Assembly: GCA_019454045.1 (NCBI GenBank)
Contig: SKCR01007812.1
Location: forward strand, 682,001-746,000
Length of the DNA: 64,000 bases
Reading direction: 5' to 3'
DNA from: Zanthoxylum bungeanum
Taxonomy: Eukaryota; Streptophyta; Magnoliopsida; Sapindales; Rutaceae
The position numbers were made by a program, and so were the translations under genes. Below the pieces are notes generated by a model that had not been told where the DNA came from, did no database searches, and saw nothing but the letters and a program-made list of their open reading frames with translations. Below, one piece after another: positions 1 through 11,755 of the stretch; position 1 is the stretch's first letter, and each line of letters begins with the position of its first letter.

Positions 1-440
1 GCCTGGGCGTTATGTGAACTGGAGTAGGGTGATCCCCGATTATGCTTTGAGCACGTGGTATCTCATTGGGCCCAGGCTTGTGAATCTCTGGGCCTCTATA
101 CACTTAAAACATTGGGGCTTCCTTTTGAGGTAGAAGCTTGAGCCTGAATCTTGTGTTGGGGAGTCTGGGATGCGTTCAACAATGGGCCTGAAGCCAAATG
201 AAGAAATTGCCCTTGGACCAAATTTGGTCCATACAGTTTGTCCCCTACTCTCTAAGTCAATGAGTCATTGGCTTGGAGAGTACTTGACGAGTGTGTCGCT
301 TGGGATGAGGCCATAGCGTGTAAGTGTACTCGAGCGCCGATGCTACCTTTTGATTGAACCAAATGAAATGTCAAGTTATGAGCTTGACTCTGCAAGTGTC
401 ATTGGGGAAGTACCCAATCTATTGGACCAGACGAAGGTTA
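1..440. other. Unassigned repeat-like DNA at the window edge
   Basis: No open reading frame with recognisable protein similarity is seen. Base composition is more GC-balanced than the AT-rich DNA after 2,930. The text runs directly into the 100-bp tandem array, so this may be the internal part of an old LTR retrotransposon, but no LTR edge or primer site is visible. Confidence 0.3.
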
Positions 441-1040
441 GATTATAAGTCACACGACATGTGTGTTCCATATCTACAACTTGACTCGACATGAGTCCAT
501 GAGGGATGTCCCCGGTCGACTGGACTTGATGAGACCAAAAAGTTATAAGTCATACGACATATGTAATCCATGTCTACAACTTGACTCGACATGAGTCCAT
601 GAGGGATGTCCCCGGTCGACTGGACTTGATGAGACCAGGAAGTTATAAGTCATACGACATGTGTAATCCATATCTACAACTTGACTCGACATGAGTTCAT
701 GAGAGATGTCCCCGATCGACTGGACTTGATGAGACCAGGAAGTTATATGTCATACGACATGTGTAATCCATGTCTACAACTTGAATCGACATAAGTCCAT
801 GAGGGATGACCTCGGTCGACTGGACTTGATGAGACCAGGAAATTATATGTCATACGACATGTGTAATCCATGTCTACAACTTGACTCGACATGAATCCAT
901 GAGGGATGTCCCCGGTCGACTGGACTTGATGAGACCAGGAAGTTATATGTCATACGACATGTGTAATCCATGTCTACAAATTGACTCGACATGAGTCCAT
1001 GAGGGATGTCCCCGATCGACTGGACTCGACACGACATGTG
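441..1040. repeat. Tandem array, exact 100-bp period, six copies
   Basis: Units begin at 441, 541, 641, 741, 841 and 941. Each opens with a variant of GTTATAAGTCATACGACAT and later carries GATGTCCCCGGTCGACTGG and GACTTGATGAGACC. Copies differ by point changes but hardly at all by length, so the period is very regular. The last unit breaks off near 1040. A period of 100 is not a multiple of three, so open frames inside it are not meaningful. Confidence 0.92.
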
Positions 1041-1235
1041 TAATCCGTTCCTTTTTTGAATGCATTTCCTTCTCGTTGTAAGCCATCCACAACACTTTCT
1101 TTATTGACAACGAGCTAGGTCGTTGACTTTCCCACCGAGATCAGCAGCCATGTAACTGAACTTGAAAAAAAGGAGAAAAATCATAAAGCAATTGAGTCGA
1201 CCCGACGTGTTCTTTACGAACAACTCAACAACTGT

Positions 1236-1790
1236 CGGTGTGTTCTACTTCATTTTGACGGAGAAACCCGGGTTCACTCGGCGTCCAGAACTGAGTCGAG
1301 TCTGCATTGATTAAGCTATGTTCTGACTCATTAGCTTTAACTGGAACCCAGCCATGCACATGCGGGCCCGCCACTTTCCAAACACCTCACATCTCTCCAC
1401 ACGGTCCCTCCATTCACAAGCAACTGAGTTAGCTAATTTACGACCTAGTCTCTCCTCAACTCTGGCTCGGTCCGTGTCGTCTCTTGAAGCGGTCGACTCG
1501 ATCGAGTCAAACAACAAGCCGTAATACGCACACGCCTCGTTTACCCGGGCCATAAACGGTGTCGTATTGGTGTTCATTTCTTGTTCCACTAACGACTTTA
1601 CGCTGGGTGTTGAGCCCTTCACGTGCCGGAGCAACTCCTATATTGAATTCTCCATTAACAAGCTTTCGACCGGCGTTCGAAATGGCTTGAAAGCAAAATT
1701 GACAGCAAGGACTTCGTCAGGCTCGCAACTGAGTGAGTTGCGACTCAGGTCATCGAATTTCAAACAGACTACTACATTGATGATGAAGAC
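1236..1790 (-). pseudogene. GRAS-family transcription factor, C-terminal fragment (SCL8-like), broken
   Basis: Read on the minus strand from about 1790 down to 1236, the translation follows the C-terminal half of the GRAS domain. Visible blocks are [67 protein letters not shown], a [22 protein letters not shown] block and a final SSGRRVNPGFSVK. These match the VHIID-distal, PFYRE and SAW regions as seen in SCARECROW-like 8 type proteins, which act as nuclear transcription regulators. The frame has an in-frame TAG after MENSI, a TAA where a Glu is expected after MSQNIA, and another stop after FSVKMK. The N-terminal half is absent. The longest stop-free piece is 1311-1634. It is a dead fragment, not a gene. 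Confidence 0.82.
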
Positions 1791-2390
1791 GAAGACGTCA
1801 TGATTTCTGCTAAACCATATGTTTGGGGCTGAAGGTTACGGCTCTTCCACTCGATATTCATAGTAGAGTGTCGTATGGTCTGTCCCCATACGTGATTACC
1901 TCTAAGGGTCGGCAGCAAGCGCAAGAGCTGAGGTCGAAGGCGAAGTGGAACAACTCGACAAATGTGGAGGCGTCAGGAATCACACAAACCAAATGTGCAA
2001 GTCACGTGGAGAAAAGCCATAAATATTGGAGAATTGTCCTCGCGTTGAAGACCACAGAACAGGCGACAGAGGTACCGTTTTGTCCTTCAACGCGCAGCAA
2101 CGGAGGTTCTGAGGCACCGCAAATCCTCGGTGTCTGCGCCTCTCACTTCTATGTATAGAACTACGATACGGAGCTCTGCAAGTCCTCCTACGGTGTCGTT
2201 CTAACTAAGACCTCTTTCTTGTCGTGTCGAGTGAAGTCTTAATCTTTAGATGGGATTTCTTCATTGTCGTGTGGAGAAGAAACTCTGCCCTCTAGCTAGG
2301 ATTTCATCTTCTCATGTCGAATGAAATTTAGAACAAGTGTCGAGCCTCATATGTAGATTGTCGAGTGGAATCTTTTGAAAGTGACAAGCT
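1791..2390. other. Unassigned stretch with short degenerate repeats
   Basis: A plus-strand frame of 111 codons (1823-2158) resembles no family I know. From about 2205 to 2370 a motif close to TTGTCGTGTCGAGTGAAGTC recurs with variations at roughly 50-70 bp spacing. Nothing else can be supported. Confidence 0.4.
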
Positions 2391-2760
2391 ACATATGGTA
2401 ATGCCAATTGGGACATCCTCCACAACAAACTAATGTCAAATGGGAAATCACTAACAAGTCATATGCCAGATATTGTAAATGTCGACTCGGCCATCCATAA
2501 CTATTACCCAGTTGTAAATTGTAGTGTCGACTGAGATACCCATAGCAAGTCTCATACTATAAATTGTAATGTCAACTGTGATATCTGTTATGAGCCCCAA
2601 GTTACGCACTAATGTCCAATGGGACATCTTTAACAAGTCTCATGTCTTACTAATGTTGATTGGGGCATTAAAAAGTGCAAGCCGTACCTGGTAATGTTGA
2701 CTGGGATATCCACGCCAAGACTTCATTCGGGTACTGTCGACTGGGACAATCTCCTTATGC
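2391..2760. repeat. Degenerate tandem repeats, about 60-75 bp units
   Basis: Variants of AATGTCGACTGGGACATCC followed by a CAAGTCTCAT-like stretch recur about six times between 2391 and 2760. The units are much more diverged than the 100-bp array at 441-1040. The array ends at the truncated 3' side of the ammonium transporter fragment. Confidence 0.6.
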
Positions 2761-2776
2761 CAAGTACATTGCTTCT

Positions 2777-2924
2777 TCACCATGCTGCCGTAGAGGATGA
2801 CTAGACCTGGAATGCTTTGGAGGCCGACGAGAGTGGCTGCCGTGAGCTGCCATGCATTGTCACCTTTGTTCAACCAATCTGGACTTGCTTCATCTGGTAA
2901 AAGGTTTTTGGGCAGTTGGTCCAT
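2777..2924 (-). pseudogene. AMT2-type ammonium transporter, first-exon fragment
   Basis: On the minus strand an ATG at 2922-2924 opens a frame with a [20 protein letters not shown] block, then [21 protein letters not shown]. This is the start of plant AMT2/AMT3-type ammonium transporters: the conserved [11 protein letters not shown] segment and the first transmembrane helix. These proteins carry ammonium across the plasma membrane. After VKK the similarity stops and the reading frame runs into the degenerate repeats at 2391-2760. The WAVNSAF-type continuation expected in the family is missing and no clean splice donor is seen at the break. No later exons follow on the minus strand, so this is an orphan 5' fragment of about 50 codons. 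It may keep its native 5' flank to the right. Confidence 0.82.
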
Positions 2925-4501
2925 TAATTTTGTGTAGAAATTATATTAGGGTTTTGAACAAAATGAAATTAAAGTTATTGCGTTTGAAAGTATGTGTGTA
3001 ATTTATATAATTGGGTGTTTTTGCTAATAATAATGCCGGCCATAGCCCATATGGACATGTTAGTAGCTAGCTAGATGAAACTTTTCTTTAGTTTCTGTTG
3101 TTATTATTGATAGTGATTAGCATTTAGGCAAAATCCCAGTAACAACAAAACGTCTGTACAAAATTAGGACAGGGAATGTGTGTCCTATTGTTTTTTTTTT
3201 TTTCTTTTTAAAAAAATTATGATTCTATTTAAGTTGAACTCAATATATAGTCACCTATATTTTAAATTTCTTCTGTAATATTAAAGCCGGCTTGCGGCCA
3301 ATGGCCTGCGAGATCTTTCCAAATACGGTTTCTTTGTTTGTGCCTAGAGAATTAACCCATAAGTTTTGTAATGTGCCAAGACATTCGGACATTCAAAGAA
3401 TTATTTATAGTAGTGTGAAGATCTTTTCTGTTTAATTATATTTCTTAAAATATATGGGTGGGTAAAATTCAAATTGACTTTTAGTTCATTTTTCTTAAAG
3501 TCAGCCAAATAAAATCGCTTGAAAACTATTCAAATAAGTCCCTTACAACAATTGTGTGGTCATAATATTATCATTAATATATATGCGTACAGTATGCCTT
3601 ACTTGGGATATGTAAAATTTATAGTATATTAAAGATTGTATAATATTAATTTTAACCCTTAAGCTTCCAGGTTAAATATTTTCTCTAATATAGTATTAAA
3701 GCTAAAGTCTCAAATTTGATTCCCCTCACACAATTCTTTTAATTTCTTGGCTCACTTTTGGGGATTTCTTATTTCGATCAATATGTTAAGGGAAGATGTA
3801 ATATGGGCAGAACATGACATCTTTGGCCGCAAGGATCAAATTGTATAACATAAAACAATTCAATATAAATTTACAACTTAAATAATTTAAAATAAGTAAC
3901 GTCTTTACTTATCATATTAAGATTTTGGGTGAAACAATTTCTCTAAAAATAAAAAGCTGGGGGACATAAGCCTTGCACGTAAAGAAAATAAAACCAAGAG
4001 AAAATTCTTGTCAAAAAAACATTTCTCTAAAATATGTAAGAACCAACGTGCAAAACTTTGAAAAAACACTCCCAAAAAGACAGTGACCTCCAAATTTGCA
4101 AGAAATATAACACGGTTGAACGTAATTTTACAAACTTTAATTGATATTTGATAGCTTTCTTAAGGCCATTTGACTGTCACTGTATCTCTCTGTACCCACA
4201 TGTTTACTATAAATTTGAAGCTAGGCATGATTTTTCTCACAAATTAAAATTATATACATCAATAATTCAATCAGTTTTGACTTGTATTATAATCATGATT
4301 CTTTTAATAAATGTAACTAAAAAACACAACTATATCAATTTAGTCTATCATAGTAGTTTTTTAGATTATAAATGTTGAAAAAATATTAGAATTTGGTGCT
4401 TTTGCAGAGAAATTCTGGTGGTGCCTCATAAAAAATATGTGGAGATGAGCTATTTTTTTCAGGGAATTTTTTTAGAGATCTATATCTTTATATCATACGT
4501 A

Positions 4502-4537
<36 letters not shown>

Positions 4538-6368
4538 TTTTAGAGAAATTTTAATTTGATTAAACCTCTATCACAAATAAGTATTATTCAACAAGACTTA
4601 TCTTGTGGATAATTATAAATCAAATTATAACTATAATCCCTTAAATATTATTTGATATTTATCATATCTAATTATTTAAAACAACTCTAAATAATAAATA
4701 GATAATTACATAGATTACAAAATTTATCTTATGTGTCATGTCCATGTAGAAGTATCACGTATTAGGACAAATATTAAAACAAAAGCAAATTACAGAATAT
4801 GAAAAATTGTCTTTGATATTGTAGTCACTATTCTTAATAAATTAATGCCCCCACTACAAATACTGATGGGTTTATGGCAATATCCCTATAGGATTTCTAC
4901 AAAGTCTAACCAGAAATTTAAGATAGTAAATCTGAAATTTTCCCCAAGAACATTTTAAGTAGTTTAGAGGAAGAAATAATGATTTTCTAATTTGTTGAAT
5001 TGTGGAGGTTTACAGGTATTTATAAACCTTAAGTAAATACCCATTTGGCAATGGACATCTTAGTAATGGACACTTTAACAATAATTCAAAAAATTAAAAT
5101 TAATTAATTTTCAAAAATCATAAAAATGATAAATTGTTAATTAATTTTAGGCCAAATTATATAGTATTTCATTTATAACCAAATTTATGTTTCCCTCCAA
5201 AATTCCTACCAATCAATTCGAATCAAATTGAAGCAATAAATATATTTAAACATTTATTTTCTTTTGTAACTTTTAGATATGAGATTCATTTATCTTCTAT
5301 TCTCTTCTCATAACTAAATCACTAACTATCTAACACCACATCATGCAACAGTAAATATATCTATATTATATATATAACAATATATGAAAAAAATAGTATC
5401 TTTCGATAATATGTTTTAATTTTTCCAATTCATTATATAAACAGAATAATTTATTCATAGTAAAGTCCTCTTTTCTATTACTGTTTCTATTACTTACCGT
5501 CATAAATTTGTATTTAATTAGATAGATCGCATTATTTCAATTTTTAAAAAAAAATTGTGATAATTGAAATGTTTAATTACGTGTACGATGCATTAATTGT
5601 TATTAGAAATGAAATGTCTCGTATTTCAAATCTCTTAATATATTGATATTGAAGGAAATCAAGTGACTAAAAATCAATTGTTAGTTGTACTTGTTCGATA
5701 TTAGAAAGAGATGGTACGTAATAATTGAAACTCGAAACTCTTAAATATTTCTATAAATGAAAATAAAAAGAATATTAAATCGGGATAAACAAAATGTCAA
5801 AATGACGTAATTTTAATATTAAATTAAAAAATATACGTAATAAAATAAGATCAAAATTACATCGTTTTGATAGTATTTTTATCTATATCATTTTGATGAG
5901 ATAATAATAGCATCATTAACATTTGATTTTTAATTTTATAAATTCGTGCCTCAAGTTGAAAAAGTCAGCCAATGTTGCCGTGTTGAATTTCCTTTATTAA
6001 TAAATAACCGTCTCAAAATCAACAAATAATTAATCGACAATTGCATAGTAGCTAATTAATCTAAATTCCAGTTTTCTGCAAGCCCAATATACAATTTTTT
6101 TCATTTTATACTACCATTTTATGCAATTCATCTAAAAATTCTCGTTGTATATTAATATTTATTTAAACTTTAAGTTATATCATTATATATACACTATTCT
6201 ATCTTTGAAAAGTTGAAAAAAATAGCTACAGAAGTAATGACATGGGTATCTTCAATAATTATTAAAAATACTGAGATTAATTGAATAATTGGCTCAAATT
6301 ATAAGAACTAAAACAACATTCACCTAATATAAAATATGTGCGAAGTAATTATTTATCAAAATAATTAA
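2925..6368. other. AT-rich intergenic DNA, no gene seen
   Basis: This is mostly A/T with poly-A and poly-T runs. A (TA)n microsatellite lies at 4504-4535. The only long frames are short and unsupported, such as 4148-4378. No tRNA, miRNA or protein similarity was recognised. Confidence 0.6.
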
Positions 6369-6568
6369 GGGTCATCTTAACGAGTGTCCTTATGATACTC
6401 ATTAAGAATTCATTTTATGAAAGTTTTTATATCAATTTTATTCATTTTATGAAAGTTTTTATATCAATTTTATGGGAAATGAAAAATATTAATTACTTTT
6501 TTTTCTATGAAAACTTCATTGAAATAGATTATTGAAGAGTACATTTATGACACTCGTTAGCATTTCCC
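6369..6568. mobile_element. Mutator-like MITE, 200 bp
   Basis: The ends are inverted relatives: GGGTCATCTTAACGAGTGTCC at the left and, on the opposite strand, GGGAAATGCTAACGAGTGTC at the right. They stay alignable for about 30 bp. The flanks are AATAATTAA (6360-6368) and AGTAATTAA (6569-6577), a 9-bp target duplication with one mismatch, as expected for Mutator-type elements. A roughly 30-bp direct duplication (CATTTTATGAAAGTTTTTAT...) lies inside near 6411-6470. There is no coding capacity. Confidence 0.72.
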
Positions 6569-6989
6569 AGTAATTAAATAAGAATAGCATTAAAAAATTC
6601 GATACTAATTAATAATTATCAAACCATTTTTAAAATTGCTGTAAGAAATTTCTAGTCACAATCTCTTACTACAAACGGTATATTTCTTTCACAGAAAACA
6701 AATGTGTTGATAGATATTCAAAGCTTAAATTTTATTTATATATAAAAAAACAATCTAATTCATCTATTGGTTCATAAAATTTGACCTAGATTAGAATGAA
6801 TAATTGGTTTGTAAACTTCTTAGTGATTAATTAATTATTTAATAATAATCTTAACATGAAGTATGCAGTTTGGCTTTAATTTATTTTACATTATTTATGC
6901 CCTAGCTGATTTAATTTGCAGATCTATAACTACTAATCAGGAAAAGAAAAAGAAGGCAATTAATTTTAAACATAAATTATTGAAATACC

Positions 6990-7672
6990 TCAACCCATGT
7001 TTAAATTTTCAATAGTTTGAATTATCCTTGGCCGTTCCAAGATTTTCTATGGAATTTTTTTTTTCTTTTGAAACAAACAGGTTCCATAATTTTTCTTAGT
7101 CAGCATGTTTGAAAAAATAAATGCATGTATATTTGGAACTTCAATAATGTGTAAGTTTTGAGCAATTTTAGCAAGCATGAGTAGATGTGAAAAATTAAAC
7201 AATTACTAGTTTTGCAATTGTTTAACTTTGTTGTGCAAGTAGGGGTGACAGAAAAGTTCGAGAGATCATAGTTGGTCTATTTTGTTTTAACCTAGCCCGA
7301 ACGTTTTTTTTTTTAGGATTCGGGCCTGGACTTGACTTAGGCAAAAAATTCGGAGTCCGACTCGGATTTTATTAATAAAAAATAATTTTTTTTAATATAT
7401 AAATTAATTTTGAATTACAAGTACATATATTTATTACTAAAATTTAAGGTTAATATAAAAAAATATTAAAAATATTGAAATTCTTAATTTTTATTTTTAT
7501 TTTTAAGTATTAAGAATTCAAAAAATAATTGATTTTCTCAAAAATAAAATTAAAAAATTATTTCGTAAAAAATCCAGTCTAACCTGACCCGACATCATAC
7601 TGTCAAGTTCGGGTTGACCCGAACTGTTGCCACTCTTATTTTCTAATTCAAAAAATGTCCCATAGTATTAAT
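6990..7672 (+). promoter_or_regulatory. Duplicated calmodulin-like promoter copy, TATA box lost
   Basis: The region 6990-7190 parallels 11775-12000, upstream of the intact calmodulin-like gene. Shared blocks include AATAGTTTGAATT, CCTTGGCC, TCCAAGATTTTCTA and AGGTTCCA. Where the intact gene has TATAAAG this copy has GCAAGCATGAGTAG, so the TATA box is gone. From about 7240 to 7640 a different GC-richer insert separates this block from the exon-1 relic. Confidence 0.6.
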
Positions 7673-7762
7673 ATGGAAGATCTCTTGCCTGAAGAGAAAA
7701 TATCAATTGCTGACTTTCAAAGAAGCTTTTTTGTTTGCTTGCTAGAGATGGAGACGGTATAG
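7673..7762 (+). pseudogene. Calmodulin-like exon 1 relic (copy 1)
   Basis: The ATG at 7673-7675 starts MEDLLPEEKISIADFQRSFF and then shifts frame. It is a clear relative of exon 1 of the intact gene at 12106 ([17 protein letters not shown]). The GAGATGGAGACGG end of exon 1 is kept but is out of frame and runs into TAG. The following intron start resembles copy 3, sharing the 20-bp block GTAAAATAATGTTGTATTGT. No exons 2-4 are found before the intact gene. Confidence 0.8.
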
Positions 7763-8480
7763 TTTTTAACAAATTTTATGTGGAATACTGTAAAATAATG
7801 TTGTATTGTCACATTTTATTGTAAAATTATTTTATAAAAATTGAATTTAATAAATTTAGAATATTTTCCAATGACAACTTAACACGTCAATACTAAACTC
7901 CAGAAGCTTCCATGACTTTCTCCATATAAAATGTCACGAAGAGACCATTAAATATTGGGACAAAAGATTATCTCCTCATTTTTTCTTTCGTCATTTGTAA
8001 AAACATACACGGTTATAAGATTTTATATCATATGTCACTAGTTGATAATGTTGAAAATAGATAAAAAAAAAAAAAAAAAAAAAAGAGTAAAAAAATTAAG
8101 GAAAAAGGTCCATAATTTTATGTATTCTCAATGTGGCTATTGGATTCTTTATCTAAGTTGTGACTCTTATTCTCACAAAAATGAAAGAGTAACGATTCGA
8201 CTTCTTGCGTTTTGGACTTAATTCTCTCAAAATTGAGAGTAATTTTTTCTTCAAATATTAATTGTAGTAAATATATCTTTATTATGGAGATAAAACTCGT
8301 CTCTATTAGTAAATGTAGACTTCTGGATTATAATATAAATGTATGTATTTAATGTGACAATAAATTTCATATTGTTGTAAATGTGATATCAAGAAAGTAC
8401 CGATACAAATTAGTGTTCATATAGTGTGGACTTTTTTAATATGCTTTTTATTTTGTTTTTGAGTTTTCAATTCTAAACTG
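7763..8480. other. Intergenic DNA with intron-1-like remnant and a poly-A run
   Basis: The first 150 bases continue the diverged intron of the calmodulin-like relic. A poly-A tract occupies about 8063-8084. No gene is seen. Confidence 0.5.
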
Positions 8481-9266
8481 GTGGTTTTAGTTAGATGTAG
8501 TAATATTGAAAATGACATGATTATACGATACATATTTTTTTATATTCGGATCGATAAAAATTGACACGATTAATAATCGTGTTGTATATATATTATACCA
8601 CCGCAACACATATACCATTACAAGAATAAGTGTATTATATTGCCAAACTGACTCATGCAACGGTTTAATAATCGTGTTGTATATGTTTTGACCACTATTG
8701 TAATGCCTAGAATTGTTATTGGATGCTTCATTGGTGGTGGCTTGAATTGGTGTAAAGATTAATATGATTAATATTGATAAAATTGGGTTTAAGTATGAAA
8801 AATAGACTGTTTTTACATCCAGATCAGATCTGGAAAAGCTGATATTTTGGTGATGAAAAATATGATATGTGTTTTGGGTATTGGAACAATTGCCGGAAAT
8901 TATTTTGGAGTTGAAATATGTGAAAACGGCGAAAAACGGCTTTACCGGATGACTTTTGAGCCAACCGGGTGACGACTTCCCAAACAGTGAATTGGTCACT
9001 GTTCGGGCTGCCCATGAACTACCCTAATACTGTTGGGGCTGACCTGGGAAGCCCCCGTGTGCATTGGGTAGTCGGTTTGGTCAAAAACGTGTTTTATGTC
9101 ATTTTGCGGAAAAACGTAAAAGTTTCGCGATATGAATGAATTATTCATATTGGATATTGAATAATTTATTCGGTAATTTAAAAGTTTTAAAATTACGATT
9201 TCACCGAACCGCAAGCTTCCGCTGCGCCCGCGCCAAAACCCTTACAAAAATGGTATTAGAACAGAG
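8480..9266 (+). mobile_element. Copia-type LTR fragment with adjoining primer-binding site
   Basis: The right edge reads CTTCCGCTGCGCCCGCGCC, then ACCCTTACA, followed a few bases later by TGGTATTAGAACAGAGC at about 9250-9266. This looks like an LTR 3' end followed by a primer site of the initiator-Met type (usual form TGGTATCAGAGC). The CTTCCGCTGCGC end recurs, inverted, in the solo LTR at 42560. The left edge is not resolved. No gag or pol follows, so the element is truncated. Several minus-strand frames here are non-coding. Confidence 0.5.
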
Positions 9267-9269
9267 CTG

Positions 9270-10985
9270 ATCCTTCATCCATTACATTATATTTGTCATG
9301 TTTGATATATGATATATAATCCAATTTTATGATATTTTAATACATTACAACTCTACTGATATACAAACCAAAATCTACCAGGACATTAAATATATACAAT
9401 TATAACATACCCAAACACCTACATCTACGAATAGATGAACTAAATCTCCATACGGGAGATAGACAAGAGACCATGCATCAGTCACTGCCTTGAAAGGACT
9501 CGAACATTCATAGGGCAATTTGATTTTTGTGTAATAGAAAAATATGACAAATGAAAAATAAATGAATTTTAACATAATTTAATATTATTCTCTATTAACA
9601 TATAAAAATTAAAAAATCATCTCTCATTTTAAGCATATAAACCATTTAACCTCCATTAATTGTCATTCATTAGTTATTAATATTTAATTTTGGATATGTA
9701 AATAACATGATTTATTTATTATTGATGATTAATTTTCCACATTTTAATGATTAATTTTCCACATTTTAACTTTCACATTCTTCATTTTTACTGTTTCTCT
9801 TAATATTTTTATTAGTGGAAGTTTAAGAGTCGGAAGTTATATAAAATTAACTATAAAAGTGTTTATAACCTACTTAAATCCATGCTTACACTAAGATTTT
9901 ATCATCCACCAATAAAAAATTATAAAGTGGAATAAGTTAAAAGACACATTTGTAAATTTGGAGGAATATTAAATGACTTGTACTGCTAATTAGACTATCC
10001 TAATTAATTTCAATTTTTTTTTATATCTATCATATATATTAATAACATTACTAACCGCGCATCACGCTGGTCATAAGCTAATATATATTAATATCTCATG
10101 TAATGATTTTAGTAAATTAAAAAAAAAATATGATGGAAACTAGTTAATGTTGCCATATAAGAGGAGTGATTTGGCAGTTTACCCTATAGTCATACTTCAT
10201 ATTTGCTATTATTTTTGTCCCCTTATATCTTTATAATGCTACCATGTGACATTTATAGAAAAATGACACAAAATCTATTTTTATTAAGTTCTGACATTTG
10301 GCACTACAATATTTTATCACTTATTAAAAGTTTTGATTGGACTATTTGTCTTCTACATATATCAACCTTAAATACTCAACCATTTTTCCTCTTCAATTGC
10401 TGATAATATTGTCCACTAATCATTTAAATTGCATTATTTTTTTTATTCATTTGTGTTTATTGCTAAATGTGTTTATTACATAATCCCTCTTTAATTATTG
10501 ATACATACTCTCCACTATTTATTAAAATTGTATTATTTTAAAAAAATAAATAAACAAACACCGGTTTTAGAGTTTTGACACTCATCTATAATTCCAAACC
10601 GATCACACATCATTATGAAATACTAATGTTGTTCCAAACAAACACTCATTCTGATATATCCTACATTGAGAGCATGCGTAATCGACCCTACTTAGGAAAT
10701 AAAATAAATAAGTTAGAAATAATTTCTTAAGGTGTACCACATAAAAGTGATTTAATATTTCTAGGTATTGTTATTTTTTATGATTTTGTAACCGGTATGT
10801 GTGTTAACATAAAAATATAATAACAATATGTATATTAGTACGAAAGTATAGTAATCTCTTTAAATTAAAAAACCGCAGAGCGCAGCCCTATATCTAGTTA
10901 ATACATATTTTGATACGAAAAGTGTCTTGTTTTTTTTTTTACCTATTCCAAAGGATAGCATAACTTGGCAAACTTATGTGGGTAT
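9270..10985. other. AT-rich intergenic DNA, no gene seen
   Basis: No recognisable coding sequence or structured RNA was found. A 29-bp stretch near 9720-9770 (TGATTAATTTTCCACATTTT) is duplicated in tandem. The rest is low-complexity A/T-rich sequence. Confidence 0.5.
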
Positions 10986-11335
10986 CAATAATTAGTGTAG
11001 CAAGAATATTGATTTAGTGAGAGTAAAATTTAATTTTCATAAAAATGATAGATACTCTTAATTTTGAAGGGGATAAATCAAAATTAGCTCATAATATTTA
11101 ATTAAATTGTATAACACATTTAATAAATTTTCAAATTAAGCAGGGACAGCCATGCCACTGGTACCAATTAGTGTAGCTAGAATATTGATTTAGTGAGAGT
11201 AAAATTTGATTTTCATAAAAATGATAGATATTCTTAATTTTGAAGGGGATAAATCAAAATTATCTCATTAACATTTAATTAAATTATATAATATATTTAA
11301 TAAATTTTCAGATTAAGTAGGGACAGCGTCGCCAC
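10986..11335. repeat. Direct repeat, two copies of about 172 bp
   Basis: Copy 1 (10986-about 11158) and copy 2 (about 11164-11335) share AATATTGATTTAGTGAGAGT, then AATGATAGATA, GAAGGGGATAAATCAAAATT and a final GGGACAGC...CCAC. A third, more diverged relative lies near 39835-39950 (GTAACTAAAATATTAATTTA). The family is unassigned and non-coding. Confidence 0.8.
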
Positions 11336-11344
11336 ATATATCAA

Positions 11345-11560
11345 TTATGGAATATTTATATACATGAATGTGAAATTGGATGAAGTCCGCCACATTAAAT
11401 AAATATTAGGGGAAAAACAATGAGGTGATGTTAAATATAAACTATAGAATAATTAACTATATACATGAATGTGAAATTGGATGAAGTCCTCCCTATTACA
11501 TAATTATTTGGGGAAAAAACAATGAGGTAATGTTAAATATAAACTTTAGAATAATTAATA
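11345..11560. repeat. Direct repeat, two copies of about 105 bp
   Basis: The block TATACATGAATGTGAAATTG...ATGAAGTCC...GGGGAAAAACAATGAGGT and GTTAAATATAAACT...AGAATAATTAA occurs twice head to tail. It follows directly on the 172-bp repeat pair, so this promoter-distal region grew by repeated local duplication. Confidence 0.8.
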
Positions 11561-11576
11561 GTATAAATAGTTCAAG

Positions 11577-11755
11577 GTGTCCCAAAGGGATGTGGTTTGG
11601 TGGTATATGACTCATGATCTAGTCTTTATGTCATGGATTCGAATCCAGAGAGTGCGTTTCTTATAAAAATTCGGGACACCCGAGTGTTTTATCTATTCCG
11701 TTAAGTCCGGATCAGATGATTTACGGCGAGATTTCCAACGTTTAAAAAAAAAAAA
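11577..11755 (+). mobile_element. tRNA-derived SINE
   Basis: It begins GTGTCCCAAAGGGATGTGG and has an A-box-like GGTTTGGTGGTA and a B-box GGATTCGAATCC, the internal RNA polymerase III promoter of tRNA-derived SINEs. A tRNA-unrelated body with CGGGACACCCGAGTG and TCCGGATCAGATGATTTACG follows, then a poly-A tail (11744-11755). The flanks AAATAGTTCAAG and TAATAGTCCAAG look like an imperfect target duplication. Relatives lie at 12810, 13660, 55746/58840 and 62721. Confidence 0.8.

Noticed and set aside
441..1040. Possible CRISPR array because of regular spacing
   Set aside because: The whole 100-bp unit is conserved with no variable spacers, and the genome is a plant's.
1823..2158. 111-codon plus-strand frame next to the GRAS fragment
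   Set aside because: No recognisable motif, and it overlaps degenerate repeats and the opposite side of gene debris.
8487..8999. 170-codon minus-strand frame
   Set aside because: It lacks any known motif and reads against an LTR-like fragment.
10055..10110. GC-rich CCGCGCATCACGCTGGTCA patch as a possible Helitron or tRNA feature
   Set aside because: No cloverleaf, hairpin or terminal motif could be built around it.
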